Shown: piece by piece, positions 1-7,288 of the stretch
Layout of the letters: each line of letters begins with the position of its first letter
Numbering within the stretch: the first letter of the stretch is position 1
Assembly: GCA_964508135.1 (NCBI GenBank)
Contig: CAZDSU010000020.1
Coordinates: 1-64,000, forward strand
DNA: 64,000 nucleotides
DNA from: UBA6168 sp964508135
Lineage (GTDB): Bacteria; Bacteroidota; Bacteroidia; Chitinophagales; Saprospiraceae
Reading direction: 5' to 3'
Made by a program: the position numbers and the translations under genes
Notes under the pieces: generated by a model
What the model saw: the letters and a program-made list of their open reading frames with translations, nothing else
Told to the model about the DNA's origin: nothing
Database searches by the model: none

Positions 1-51
1 ACGTATCTCATGCCGCAAGATAGAAAGTATCGAATAATTCAACTTGACTAC

Positions 52-690
52 TTAGCTTGTCGGGCTTTCTTTCCAATAGTGGAGAAAAGAAAAGAAGGGG
101 GTTGGTGTTTTCTTCTTTGCGGTGGTTTCTCTTTTGTCTTTGAGGTAAAATGAAGCAGCTACGGCAAGCAGCCCAGGAATGAAGGCGATGTAGAACAGTG
201 TTTTGTAGTCCTGCGGATGGTAGTAGAGATAGAGCAATGCAAGTGCCGGCCCAAGCACCGCACCCAAAGTGTCCATGGAACGATGGAAGCCAAAAACCTT
301 CCCCTTGGTAGCAGGAGTGGCCTCATCAGAAAGAATGGCATCCCTTGCACCTGTCCGAATGCCTTTACCAAAACGGTCAATGTTCCGGGCGAAGAAAATC
401 CAAAGCGGATAGACGAAAAGTGCCATCATCGGCTTTGAAATGGCGCTCAACGCATACCCGATTTGCACAAAAGGAACTCGTTTGCCAGAGTTGTCCGAAA
501 GTTTGCCAAAGTATCCCTTGCTGAGTCCTGCCGTAGCTTCTGCAACCCCTTCAAGTATGCCAATGAGCATGATGGAAAACCCAATGGATTTCAGGTAAAT
601 CGGCATGATGGGGTAAAGCATTTCGCTGGCCGTGTCAGTAAATAAACTGACCACCGATAAAATCCAAACTGTCCTTGTAATGTTTTTCAA
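52..690 (-). pseudogene. MFS transporter, N-terminal half only
   Basis: The 212-residue product begins like a complete major facilitator protein: a start Met, then about six hydrophobic segments, with the conserved loop after helix 2 (GKLSDNSGKRVPF) and GKGIRTGARDA. MFS carriers of this type are about 400 residues with twelve helices, so this is only the first half. After the cytoplasmic loop (KESPTS) a stop occurs at 52-54, and the remaining 51 bases to the window edge do not read as MFS in any frame. A truncation by rearrangement or insertion, or an assembly junction, would explain this. The substrate cannot be told; relatives are annotated as drug or sugar efflux proteins. It is transcribed leftward, just downstream of the threonine aldolase gene. 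Confidence 0.7.
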
Positions 691-732
691 TGCTGTTTCA
701 TTTTTGATGGCCGGTTGAGGTCTGCGGCAATT

Positions 733-1755
733 TCAAAACGCCAGGCTCCCCAACACCTCCACCACCCTACCCAACATCTCCTCCGTAAAATCCAAGTGCG
801 TCACGAACCGCACCGTCGCTGGGCCAAAGGCAGTAGCCAGGACGTCCATTCCCTCCAATTTTTTCAAAAAAACCTCCGCCGTGAGCGGTGGCACGAGGTC
901 GAAAATCACGATGTTCGTCTGCACGGGCCGCACGTCGGCCACCCAGTTTTGCTGTCGTAATGTTTCCCCCAAAACCTTAGCTCGGTGGTTGTCGTCACGC
1001 AGCCGCTCCACGTGGTTTTCCAATGCGAAAATGCCCGCCGCAGCGAGGTAACCAGCTTGCCTCATGCCACCGCCCATCACCTTCCGCACCCGTCTCGCTT
1101 GTTTTATGAAGTCCTGATTTCCAATGAGCAAAGAACCAACCGGAGCGCCAAGCCCTTTGGAGAGGCAGATGGAAATGCTGTCGAATTCAGCACCCCAGTC
1201 AAGGGTGCTTTCTCCGGTTTCGATGAGTGCATTGAAGAGCCGGGCACCGTCCAGGTGGAGCGCCAAGCCACGCACTCGGCAAAGCTGCCGAATTGGGCGC
1301 ACCTCGTCAAGGGTGTAGATGCTGCCACCGCCTTTGTTCGCCGTATTTTCCAACACAACCAAGCGTGTTCGGGGCAACCAATCCTGTTGCGGTTTGATAG
1401 CCGCTTCCACTTGGTTAGCGTTGATTTTGCCGTTCGTGCCAGCAATCAGGTTGATGGCCACCCCTGAATTGTAGGCGTAGCCACCCACTTCGTACTGGTA
1501 GATATGCGAAAAATGGTCGCAAATCACCTCGTCGAGTGGTTGGGTATGGCACTTGATGGCAATCTGGTTGGTCATCGTTCCCGAAGGACAAAACAAAGCA
1601 GCTTCTTTTCCGAACATGCTGGCTGCCTTAGCTTGGAGGGTGTTCACGGTAGGGTCGTCGTTGAAAACATCGTCGCCCACCTCGGCAGCAAACATGGCAT
1701 CGAGCATGGCGGGGGTAGGCTTGGTGACGGTGTCTGAAACTAGGTTGATTTTCAT
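733..1755 (-). CDS. ltaE: Low-specificity L-threonine aldolase
   Basis: This PLP-dependent fold-type I enzyme cleaves L-threonine and L-allo-threonine to glycine and acetaldehyde in the cytosol. The 340 residues match the normal family length. Visible landmarks are the N-terminal LVSDTVTKPTPAM, the DDVFNDDPTVN stretch, HLDGAR at about 167-172 (Asp169 pairs with the PLP ring nitrogen in the family) and SKGLGAPVGS with the PLP-binding Lys at about 200. The gene stands alone, leftward, divergent from the peroxidase gene. Nothing in it looks broken. Confidence 0.95.
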   Translation of the reverse strand: MKINLVSDTVTKPTPAMLDAMFAAEVGDDVFNDDPTVNTLQAKAASMFGKEAALFCPSGTMTNQIAIKCHTQPLDEVICDHFSHIYQYEVGGYAYNSGVAINLIAGTNGKINANQVEAAIKPQQDWLPRTRLVVLENTANKGGGSIYTLDEVRPIRQLCRVRGLALHLDGARLFNALIETGESTLDWGAEFDSISICLSKGLGAPVGSLLIGNQDFIKQARRVRKVMGGGMRQAGYLAAAGIFALENHVERLRDDNHRAKVLGETLRQQNWVADVRPVQTNIVIFDLVPPLTAEVFLKKLEGMDVLATAFGPATVRFVTHLDFTEEMLGRVVEVLGSLAF

Positions 1756-2027
1756 GCTGAATTTTTCCGGAAAGATAGAAACAGGGTTGGTTTATTTGCT
1801 TTTTTGGCCTTTCGGCACTCGAAGTTTTTTGCCAAATGGACAACTTGGAAAGTCGCATGCTTTCGATGATAAAAGTCAATTAGGTCGGGATAAGCAATTA
1901 GCATAGATTGATTGGCAGTATTTTCGCAGGAGTGTAACAACCTCCTGTTTTAGCTATTAGTCACCCCCTGTTTTGCGCCATTGGCCAAACTTTGCTTCCA
2001 TTACTCAAAATCTTAAACCATTTCAAC

Positions 2028-3377
2028 ATGAAGCTAAAAAGCATTTACTTAATGGGCCTGTGCGTCGTGCTACTTTCTGCTTGCCAGAAGGAGGAAGACA
2101 GCCAAGTAATCCTAACCGACCAGGAGCTTGAACAAGTGCTGATAGATGCGTCGGGCGGCACCGGAAAATCATTTTATGTGCTGCCGTACAGCAACGAGTT
2201 CGACAAGATTCCGCATGACCCCCGCAACATCATAACACAGGCAAAGATTGACCTCGGGGCACTGCTTTTCCATGAAACTGGCATCGGACTCAGTCCAAAA
2301 CATGGCAGTAGCATGGGTACCTACTCCTGTGCCACTTGCCATTTTGCAAGTGCAGGATTTCAGGCAGGGAGGCACCAGGGAATTTCTGACGGTGGCATCG
2401 GATTTGGTATAAACGGCGAAGGCCGCCAACTGAATCCTGAGTATGAATTTTCAGAATTGGATGTGCAGCCGGTTCGCACACCTTCGGCGCTCAACATTGC
2501 CTACCAAGAAGCCATCCTGTGGAATGGCCAGTTTGGCGCTATGGGCGTCAATGCCGGAACGGAGGCCAGTTGGACTGCCGGAACGCCAAAGGCAAAGAAC
2601 CACCTCGGCTATCACGGCACGGAAACGCAAGCCATTGCTGCCCAAGACGTTCACCGCCTGAAAATGAACGACTCTGTTTGCATTGCACTCAACTATCGCC
2701 AACTTTTTGACCAAGCATTCCCTGAATCTGACCCAGGAATCCGCTATGGCCAAGAGAACTGCGGGCTTGCAATAGCGGCATACGAGCGCATCATTTTGGC
2801 CAACCAAGCCCCCTTCCAGATTTGGCTTCGTGGCAAGTCGAACGCTTTGACGGAGCAGGAAAAAAAGGGCGCTTTTTTGTTTTTTGGGAAGGCAAATTGC
2901 GCAAGCTGCCACAATGGCCCCAACCTTGCCAACATGGAATTTCATGCCCAAGGCATGAAGGATTTGTTTGAAACCACCGACATTACTTATGGAGCAAACT
3001 CGGAATCTTGCGAAAACAAGGGCCGGTACTGCTTCACGAAAAACGATGCCGACCTCTACAAATTCAAAGTGCCGCAGCTCTACAACCTCGCCGACTCGCC
3101 GTTCTTCGGCCACGGTGCCAGCTTCCACACCGTGCGGGAAGTGGTGGCCTACAAAAACAAAGGTGTAAAAGAAAACCCTAACGTGCCAAATGGCCAACTT
3201 GCCGAAGAGTTCAAGCCGCTGGGCTTGACGGAGGCCGAAGTTGACGACATCACGACGTTCATCGAGCGGGGCCTGCGCGACCCCAACCTGTTGCGCTACC
3301 AGCCAATTTCGGTTCGCTCCGGCTATTGTTTTCCGAACAACGACCCACAGTCCAAAATTGATTTGGGGTGCAATTGA
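2028..3377 (+). CDS. Di-haem cytochrome c peroxidase family lipoprotein
   Basis: This is a periplasmic MauG/CcpA-type di-haem protein that typically reduces hydrogen peroxide with electrons from small cytochromes. The start at 2028 gives a lipoprotein signal, MKLKSIYLMGLCVVLLSACQ, with the lipidated Cys at 19; an in-frame ATG at 1992 would bury this signal. Two haem c sites are visible: CATCH at about 101-105 and CASCH at about 291-295. Length (449 aa) suits the family. Two haem c sites mean it depends on cytochrome c maturation, and CcmF/CcmE-type genes lie at 30.4-33.8 kb. A good intrinsic terminator follows at 3430. Confidence 0.93.
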   Translation: MKLKSIYLMGLCVVLLSACQKEEDSQVILTDQELEQVLIDASGGTGKSFYVLPYSNEFDKIPHDPRNIITQAKIDLGALLFHETGIGLSPKHGSSMGTYSCATCHFASAGFQAGRHQGISDGGIGFGINGEGRQLNPEYEFSELDVQPVRTPSALNIAYQEAILWNGQFGAMGVNAGTEASWTAGTPKAKNHLGYHGTETQAIAAQDVHRLKMNDSVCIALNYRQLFDQAFPESDPGIRYGQENCGLAIAAYERIILANQAPFQIWLRGKSNALTEQEKKGAFLFFGKANCASCHNGPNLANMEFHAQGMKDLFETTDITYGANSESCENKGRYCFTKNDADLYKFKVPQLYNLADSPFFGHGASFHTVREVVAYKNKGVKENPNVPNGQLAEEFKPLGLTEAEVDDITTFIERGLRDPNLLRYQPISVRSGYCFPNNDPQSKIDLGCN

Positions 3378-3429
3378 TTTTTTAAAAACTTGATTACCAA
3401 GCATTTACAACACTGAAACTACCTGTTAC

Positions 3430-3467
3430 AAAAAAGCACGAGCCACCATGGTTTGTGCTTTTTTTTT
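3430..3467 (+). terminator. Intrinsic terminator after the peroxidase gene
   Basis: The arms AAAAAAGCAC (3430-3439) and GTGCTTTTTT (3455-3464) pair around a 15-base loop and run into a T tract to 3467. It lies about 50 bases after the peroxidase stop. Confidence 0.8.
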
Positions 3468-3584
3468 GTTGGAACATGATTGACAAACAACATCCTTCTT
3501 GAACTTGTCAAAAAGCCTAATTTTGCGCAAGCTTAACTGTGACAAAAGCCTGTATTTGTTCACCAACCTAAAATTTTTGTTTCG

Positions 3585-4265
3585 ATGAAAAATGATTACA
3601 CTCGATTTGTTCTTGGAACGATGTGCATCGTACTCCTCTCAGTTTTGTTTGCTTGCAAAAATGAAGCGAACGCACCTGACAATGGCCAAGCCGCAACTTC
3701 GGAAAATGCGCAAAGCCAAACCATTGACTCCACGTTTCAAAATCTTTTTGAAGAAGTAAACGTGGTGAAAATGCACCTGTTCGGTACGAACGAAGCCGAA
3801 CCTAAGCAAGAGGACTATCCCTATTCGGGCAAAATGATTGATGAGGGATTCATGAAATACCTTGGCGACGGCATTCAACCCAACGAAATTGGCAGCGTTT
3901 ACGCCTGCTACCGTACCGAGGTTACCAATTTTTACATCCTTCGAGTGCCTGGCAAGTATGCTTCCAGCGACCTCGTCCTGGCAAAATGGGACGCCGCTTC
4001 GTCGAAACTCGTCAAAGTCCTCGACCTCGCCAACTTGCAGTGCGACGAGGGCCTCTGCCACCAGCAAGACGCTTGGCTCACCGACCTTGACGACGATAGG
4101 TCATTGGAACTTGTCACTCGCAGCTTCACCAACGACAACGGAAAAATCTCAAACGAAACTTTCAATGTGCTCTCGCAGCAGTCGCCCGGCAACTTCACCA
4201 AGGCCCCCGAAGCCTTGGCTTCGCTTGCCCCACCGACCAGCTATGTGATGCACCAGAAAATGTGA
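3585..4265 (+). CDS. Hypothetical lipoprotein
   Basis: I do not recognise the family. The 226-residue product starts with a lipoprotein signal (hydrophobic stretch, then LLSVLFAC with Cys at about 24) and a low-complexity linker rich in Asn, Gln and Ala, so it should be anchored on the outer side of a membrane. The mature part contains LTDLDDDRSLELVTRSF, an acidic loop like the calcium-binding loops of FG-GAP/VCBS repeats, but only one such loop is clear. The gene follows the peroxidase terminator, so it is probably transcribed separately. Confidence 0.8.
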   Translation: MKNDYTRFVLGTMCIVLLSVLFACKNEANAPDNGQAATSENAQSQTIDSTFQNLFEEVNVVKMHLFGTNEAEPKQEDYPYSGKMIDEGFMKYLGDGIQPNEIGSVYACYRTEVTNFYILRVPGKYASSDLVLAKWDAASSKLVKVLDLANLQCDEGLCHQQDAWLTDLDDDRSLELVTRSFTNDNGKISNETFNVLSQQSPGNFTKAPEALASLAPPTSYVMHQKM

Positions 4266-4400
4266 GCTGGCGAGGGGTTGAGAGGTTGAGAGATTGCGGG
4301 TTTGAGAAATTTAGAGCGCAAGCAGTAGGAAAATTCGTTGCGCACCAACCCCTCCACCCCTCACTCTCTCAACCTCCCCCCCCCACTCTCAATCTCTCCC
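4266..4400. repeat. Intergenic word-repeat inverted repeat (GAGAGGTTG type)
   Basis: The left arm repeats words such as gaggggttgagaggttgaga (4271-4292). The right arm holds their complements, caacccctccacccctcact and ctctctcaacctcc (4347-4380). The whole could fold into an imperfect hairpin. It sits in the untranslated gap before the glucan phosphorylase start and belongs to the hairpin class described under findings. Confidence 0.6.
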
Positions 4401-4405
4401 AAATC

Positions 4406-6052
4406 ATGTCAAAAAAAACTAAAAACTTACCCAAAGTAGCCTACTTCTGCATGGAATATGGCTTGCAAAGCGATTTCAAGATTTACGCTGGCGGCCTCGG
4501 CATACTTGCTGGTGACTACTTGAAGGGCGCAAAGGACTACGGCTACCCAATCGTTGGCCTCGGCATCATGTGGAAGCAGGGCTACGGCGATCAGATGCTC
4601 GACGAAAAAGGTCAGCCCTTTGATGCCTACCGCAACCGCAAGTACGACTTCTTGAAGGATACGGGCGTGGTGGTGGGCGTGCAAATCCGCAGTGTAAGCG
4701 TCAAGTGCAAGGTCTGGCTGGTGGAAGCCTTCGGCAACGCCCCACTCTACCTCCTCGACACCGACCTGCCCGAAAACGCAGACGCCTGGATTTCCGGGCA
4801 GCTCTACGGCTGGTTCGGTGAGGAGCGCATTGCGCAAGAAATGGTGTTGGGCATAGGCGGCGTCAAGGCGTTGCGGGCGCTGGGCATCAAGGTGGACATT
4901 TACCATTTCAATGAAGGCCATGCCCTGTTTGCTGGCTTCGAACTTTTACGGGAGCGCATGGAGGGCGAAGATTTGTCGTTCAAAGAAGCTGTAAAAAAAG
5001 TGCGCAAAAAAATCGTTTTCACCACGCACACACCTATCGTGCAAGGGAACGAGAGCCATCCGATTGACCGAATCCTGTACATGGGAGCCAACCTTTGCCT
5101 CAAACCAAAACACCTTTCAGCACTCGGTAGCTTGGACGACAAGGCCCATTTTAACATGACAGTCGGTGCATTGCGCCTGTCCAAAAAATCAAACGCAGTT
5201 GCACAACTGCACGGTGTGACGGCCAACAAGATGTGGAAAGACGTGAAAAAACGGAGCGAAATTACCGCCATCACCAACGGCATTCACGTACCTACATGGG
5301 TGGACACAGCGATTCTGGAAGCAGCGTACAGCAAAAAGGAAGCGGCATATGAGCAACTTTGGAACGCCCATTTAAAGAACAAAAAAACACTGGTCAATTT
5401 CATCCAAAAACGCAACGGCGTAAAGTTGGACGTGAACAAGCTCATCATCGGATTCAGCCGACGGGCAGTGGCGTACAAGCGCAGCGACCTGATTTTCCGA
5501 AATCCAAAAATCATCGAACCGCTGCTGAAAAACCAAACGGTGCAGCTCGTTTTTTCCGGCAAGGCGCACCCACTCGACGACGCTGGAAAAGCCATCGTGG
5601 CCAACTTGGTGGCCATGAGCCGAAAATACCCAAATTCGGTCGTCTTCCTGACGGATTACGACATGACCATCGGGGCAGCGCTAACCCGGGGCGCCGACGT
5701 TTGGTTGAACAACCCCGTGCGGCCAAAAGAAGCCAGCGGCACCAGCGGCATGAAGGCTTCCATGAACGGCGTGCTGAACCTTAGCATCCTCGATGGTTGG
5801 TGGCCCGAAGCTTGCGAACATGGCGTGAACGGCTGGCAGTTCGGTGATGCCAAGGAGTTCGGCGACCAAGCGGCCCAAGACCTCCATGACATGAACGGAC
5901 TTTACGCTGTGCTGACCGGGGACGTAGTGCCGACTTTTTACAAAAACCAACCTAAATGGCGCAAGATGATGCGCAAAAGCGTAGGCAGTACCCACGAACA
6001 GTTTTCGGTAAAAAGGATGCTGGAGGAGTACTATGAATTGCTGTATTGCTAG
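4406..6052 (+). CDS. glgP: Alpha-glucan phosphorylase, short form
   Basis: This GT35 enzyme releases glucose-1-phosphate from the non-reducing ends of glycogen or maltodextrin in the cytosol. The start at 4406 (MSKKTKNLPKVAYFCMEYGL) gives 548 residues, the short alpha-glucan phosphorylase subfamily found in many bacteria rather than the 800-residue E. coli type. Visible landmarks are the N-terminal VAYFCMEYGLQSDFKIYAGGLGILAGDY split around the glycine loop, FTTHTPIVQGNE, and near the C-terminus KEASGTSGMKASMNG, whose Lys carries pyridoxal phosphate in the family. An upstream in-frame ATG at 4262 would translate the intergenic repeat and is unlikely. Confidence 0.93.
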   Translation: MSKKTKNLPKVAYFCMEYGLQSDFKIYAGGLGILAGDYLKGAKDYGYPIVGLGIMWKQGYGDQMLDEKGQPFDAYRNRKYDFLKDTGVVVGVQIRSVSVKCKVWLVEAFGNAPLYLLDTDLPENADAWISGQLYGWFGEERIAQEMVLGIGGVKALRALGIKVDIYHFNEGHALFAGFELLRERMEGEDLSFKEAVKKVRKKIVFTTHTPIVQGNESHPIDRILYMGANLCLKPKHLSALGSLDDKAHFNMTVGALRLSKKSNAVAQLHGVTANKMWKDVKKRSEITAITNGIHVPTWVDTAILEAAYSKKEAAYEQLWNAHLKNKKTLVNFIQKRNGVKLDVNKLIIGFSRRAVAYKRSDLIFRNPKIIEPLLKNQTVQLVFSGKAHPLDDAGKAIVANLVAMSRKYPNSVVFLTDYDMTIGAALTRGADVWLNNPVRPKEASGTSGMKASMNGVLNLSILDGWWPEACEHGVNGWQFGDAKEFGDQAAQDLHDMNGLYAVLTGDVVPTFYKNQPKWRKMMRKSVGSTHEQFSVKRMLEEYYELLYC

Positions 6053-6110
6053 ATTGTTGAATTGTTAGAGGACTACAACAATTTAACAATCAAACAATTT
6101 AACAATCAAT
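6050..6110. repeat. Intergenic word-repeat inverted repeat (TTGTTGAAT type)
   Basis: The arm gattgttgaattgtt (6052-6066) faces aacaatttaacaatc and a second copy, acaatttaacaatc, ending near 6108. It lies between glgP and the DUF4340 gene. Confidence 0.6.
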
Positions 6111-6115
6111 AAAGC

Positions 6116-7129
6116 ATGAAAAAAAACTATTGGCTCATCGCAATTTTCCTGTTGCTGGGCGGTGCTACCGCTTGGTATTTTTTTGGGGGCAAACAATCCT
6201 CCAACTCCACACTCGGTTGGGACCGCCTCTTCAAGGTGGAAGAAAAGGACATCCAGAAGATTTTCATTGCAAAGCGAACCGGCGAAACCACTACTGTCGA
6301 GCGGGATGGTGACAGCTGGAAAGTGAACGGCCAGAAAGCAAGCAAAAACGCCGTGGAAAACCTGCTGGAAGCAGTCACCAAATTGGAACTCCAATCCGTG
6401 CCGCCGCCCGCCGCCACCGACCACGTGGTTAAGGAACTGGCAGCAAGGGGCATCAAAGTGGAAGTGTACGGCAAACGGGACAAAAAACTCAAAGCCTACT
6501 ACATCGGTGGCGTAACCGCCGACGCACGTGGCACTTATGCCATCATGGATGGCTCGGAGCAGCCGATGGTGCTTCAAATCCCGCAAATGGTAGGACAAAT
6601 CCGCTCCCGTTTCGACCTCACCGGCGACGACTGGCGCGACCGAAACGTGTTCAGCTACAAACCCGAGGACATCGAGGCGGTGAGCGTGGAATACCCACAG
6701 CAGCGCAACAAGTCGTTCAAGCTCAAAAGGAGTGGGCAAAGCTGGGAGGTCAAACCGTTTTACGACAACGTTGCAGCCATAAACCGCCCTGTTTCGAAGG
6801 GTCGGGTGGAAGGATTTCTGGTCGGGTTTGGTGGCTTGAAGGCCGAAGGTTTTGAAAACCAGTACGCTCAAAAGGACAGCATCCGCCAGATGATTCCTTT
6901 CACGGTCGTGTCGGTCACGGACGTGAAAGGACAGGAGCGCAAGGCTGCTTTTTACCCAACCTACCGCAAGGACAAGGACACTGGGGAGCGCCGTTCGGAG
7001 GTGGTTGAGCGTTACTTCACCGATGTGAGCACCGGCGATTGGATGCTGACGCAGCACCGGGTTTTTGAGAAGATTTTTTGGGCTTATGAGTCGTTTTTCG
7101 AGGAGCCTGGGAAGGCGGTGAAGGATTAG
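6116..7129 (+). CDS. DUF4340 domain-containing protein
   Basis: The 337-residue product starts with one N-terminal membrane segment (YWLIAIFLLLGGATAWYFFGG) and is then soluble, so it is probably anchored in the inner membrane facing the periplasm. The pattern VERDGDSWKVNG, followed later by LKRSGQSWEVKPF, is the duplicated unit of the DUF4340 family. In some bacteria such genes sit beside ABC-type gliding components (GldG); here no such neighbour is present, so the role is unknown. It follows glgP in the same direction with 63 bases between, and ends at a strong terminator. Confidence 0.82.
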   Translation: MKKNYWLIAIFLLLGGATAWYFFGGKQSSNSTLGWDRLFKVEEKDIQKIFIAKRTGETTTVERDGDSWKVNGQKASKNAVENLLEAVTKLELQSVPPPAATDHVVKELAARGIKVEVYGKRDKKLKAYYIGGVTADARGTYAIMDGSEQPMVLQIPQMVGQIRSRFDLTGDDWRDRNVFSYKPEDIEAVSVEYPQQRNKSFKLKRSGQSWEVKPFYDNVAAINRPVSKGRVEGFLVGFGGLKAEGFENQYAQKDSIRQMIPFTVVSVTDVKGQERKAAFYPTYRKDKDTGERRSEVVERYFTDVSTGDWMLTQHRVFEKIFWAYESFFEEPGKAVKD

Positions 7130-7149
7130 GAAGCGGTTCCAAAACCATT

Positions 7150-7191
7150 GAAAGCCAGTTGTCGGTATCCGGCAACTGGCTTTCTTTTTTT
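7150..7191 (+). terminator. Strong intrinsic terminator
   Basis: The arms GAAAGCCAGTTG (7150-7161) and CAACTGGCTTTC (7173-7184) pair with only a small inner mismatch, followed by a T tract to 7191. It ends the glgP-DUF4340 unit. Confidence 0.9.
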
Positions 7192-7230
7192 ACCACAATT
7201 GAAGAACAACCGTTGGAAAAAACACATCTT

Positions 7231-7238
7231 TATCTTTG
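7231..7238 (+). promoter_or_regulatory. Bacteroidota -7 element
   Basis: TATCTTTG matches the Bacteroidota -7 consensus TAnnTTTG exactly. A TTGG lies 15 bases upstream, closer than the usual 19. The predicted transcript start near 7245 is only about 45 bases before the start of the secreted BNR-repeat gene. Confidence 0.55.
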
Positions 7239-7288
7239 TAAAATATCTCCTCACAAAATGACGGTCCAACAGGTAAGCATTCTTAATC

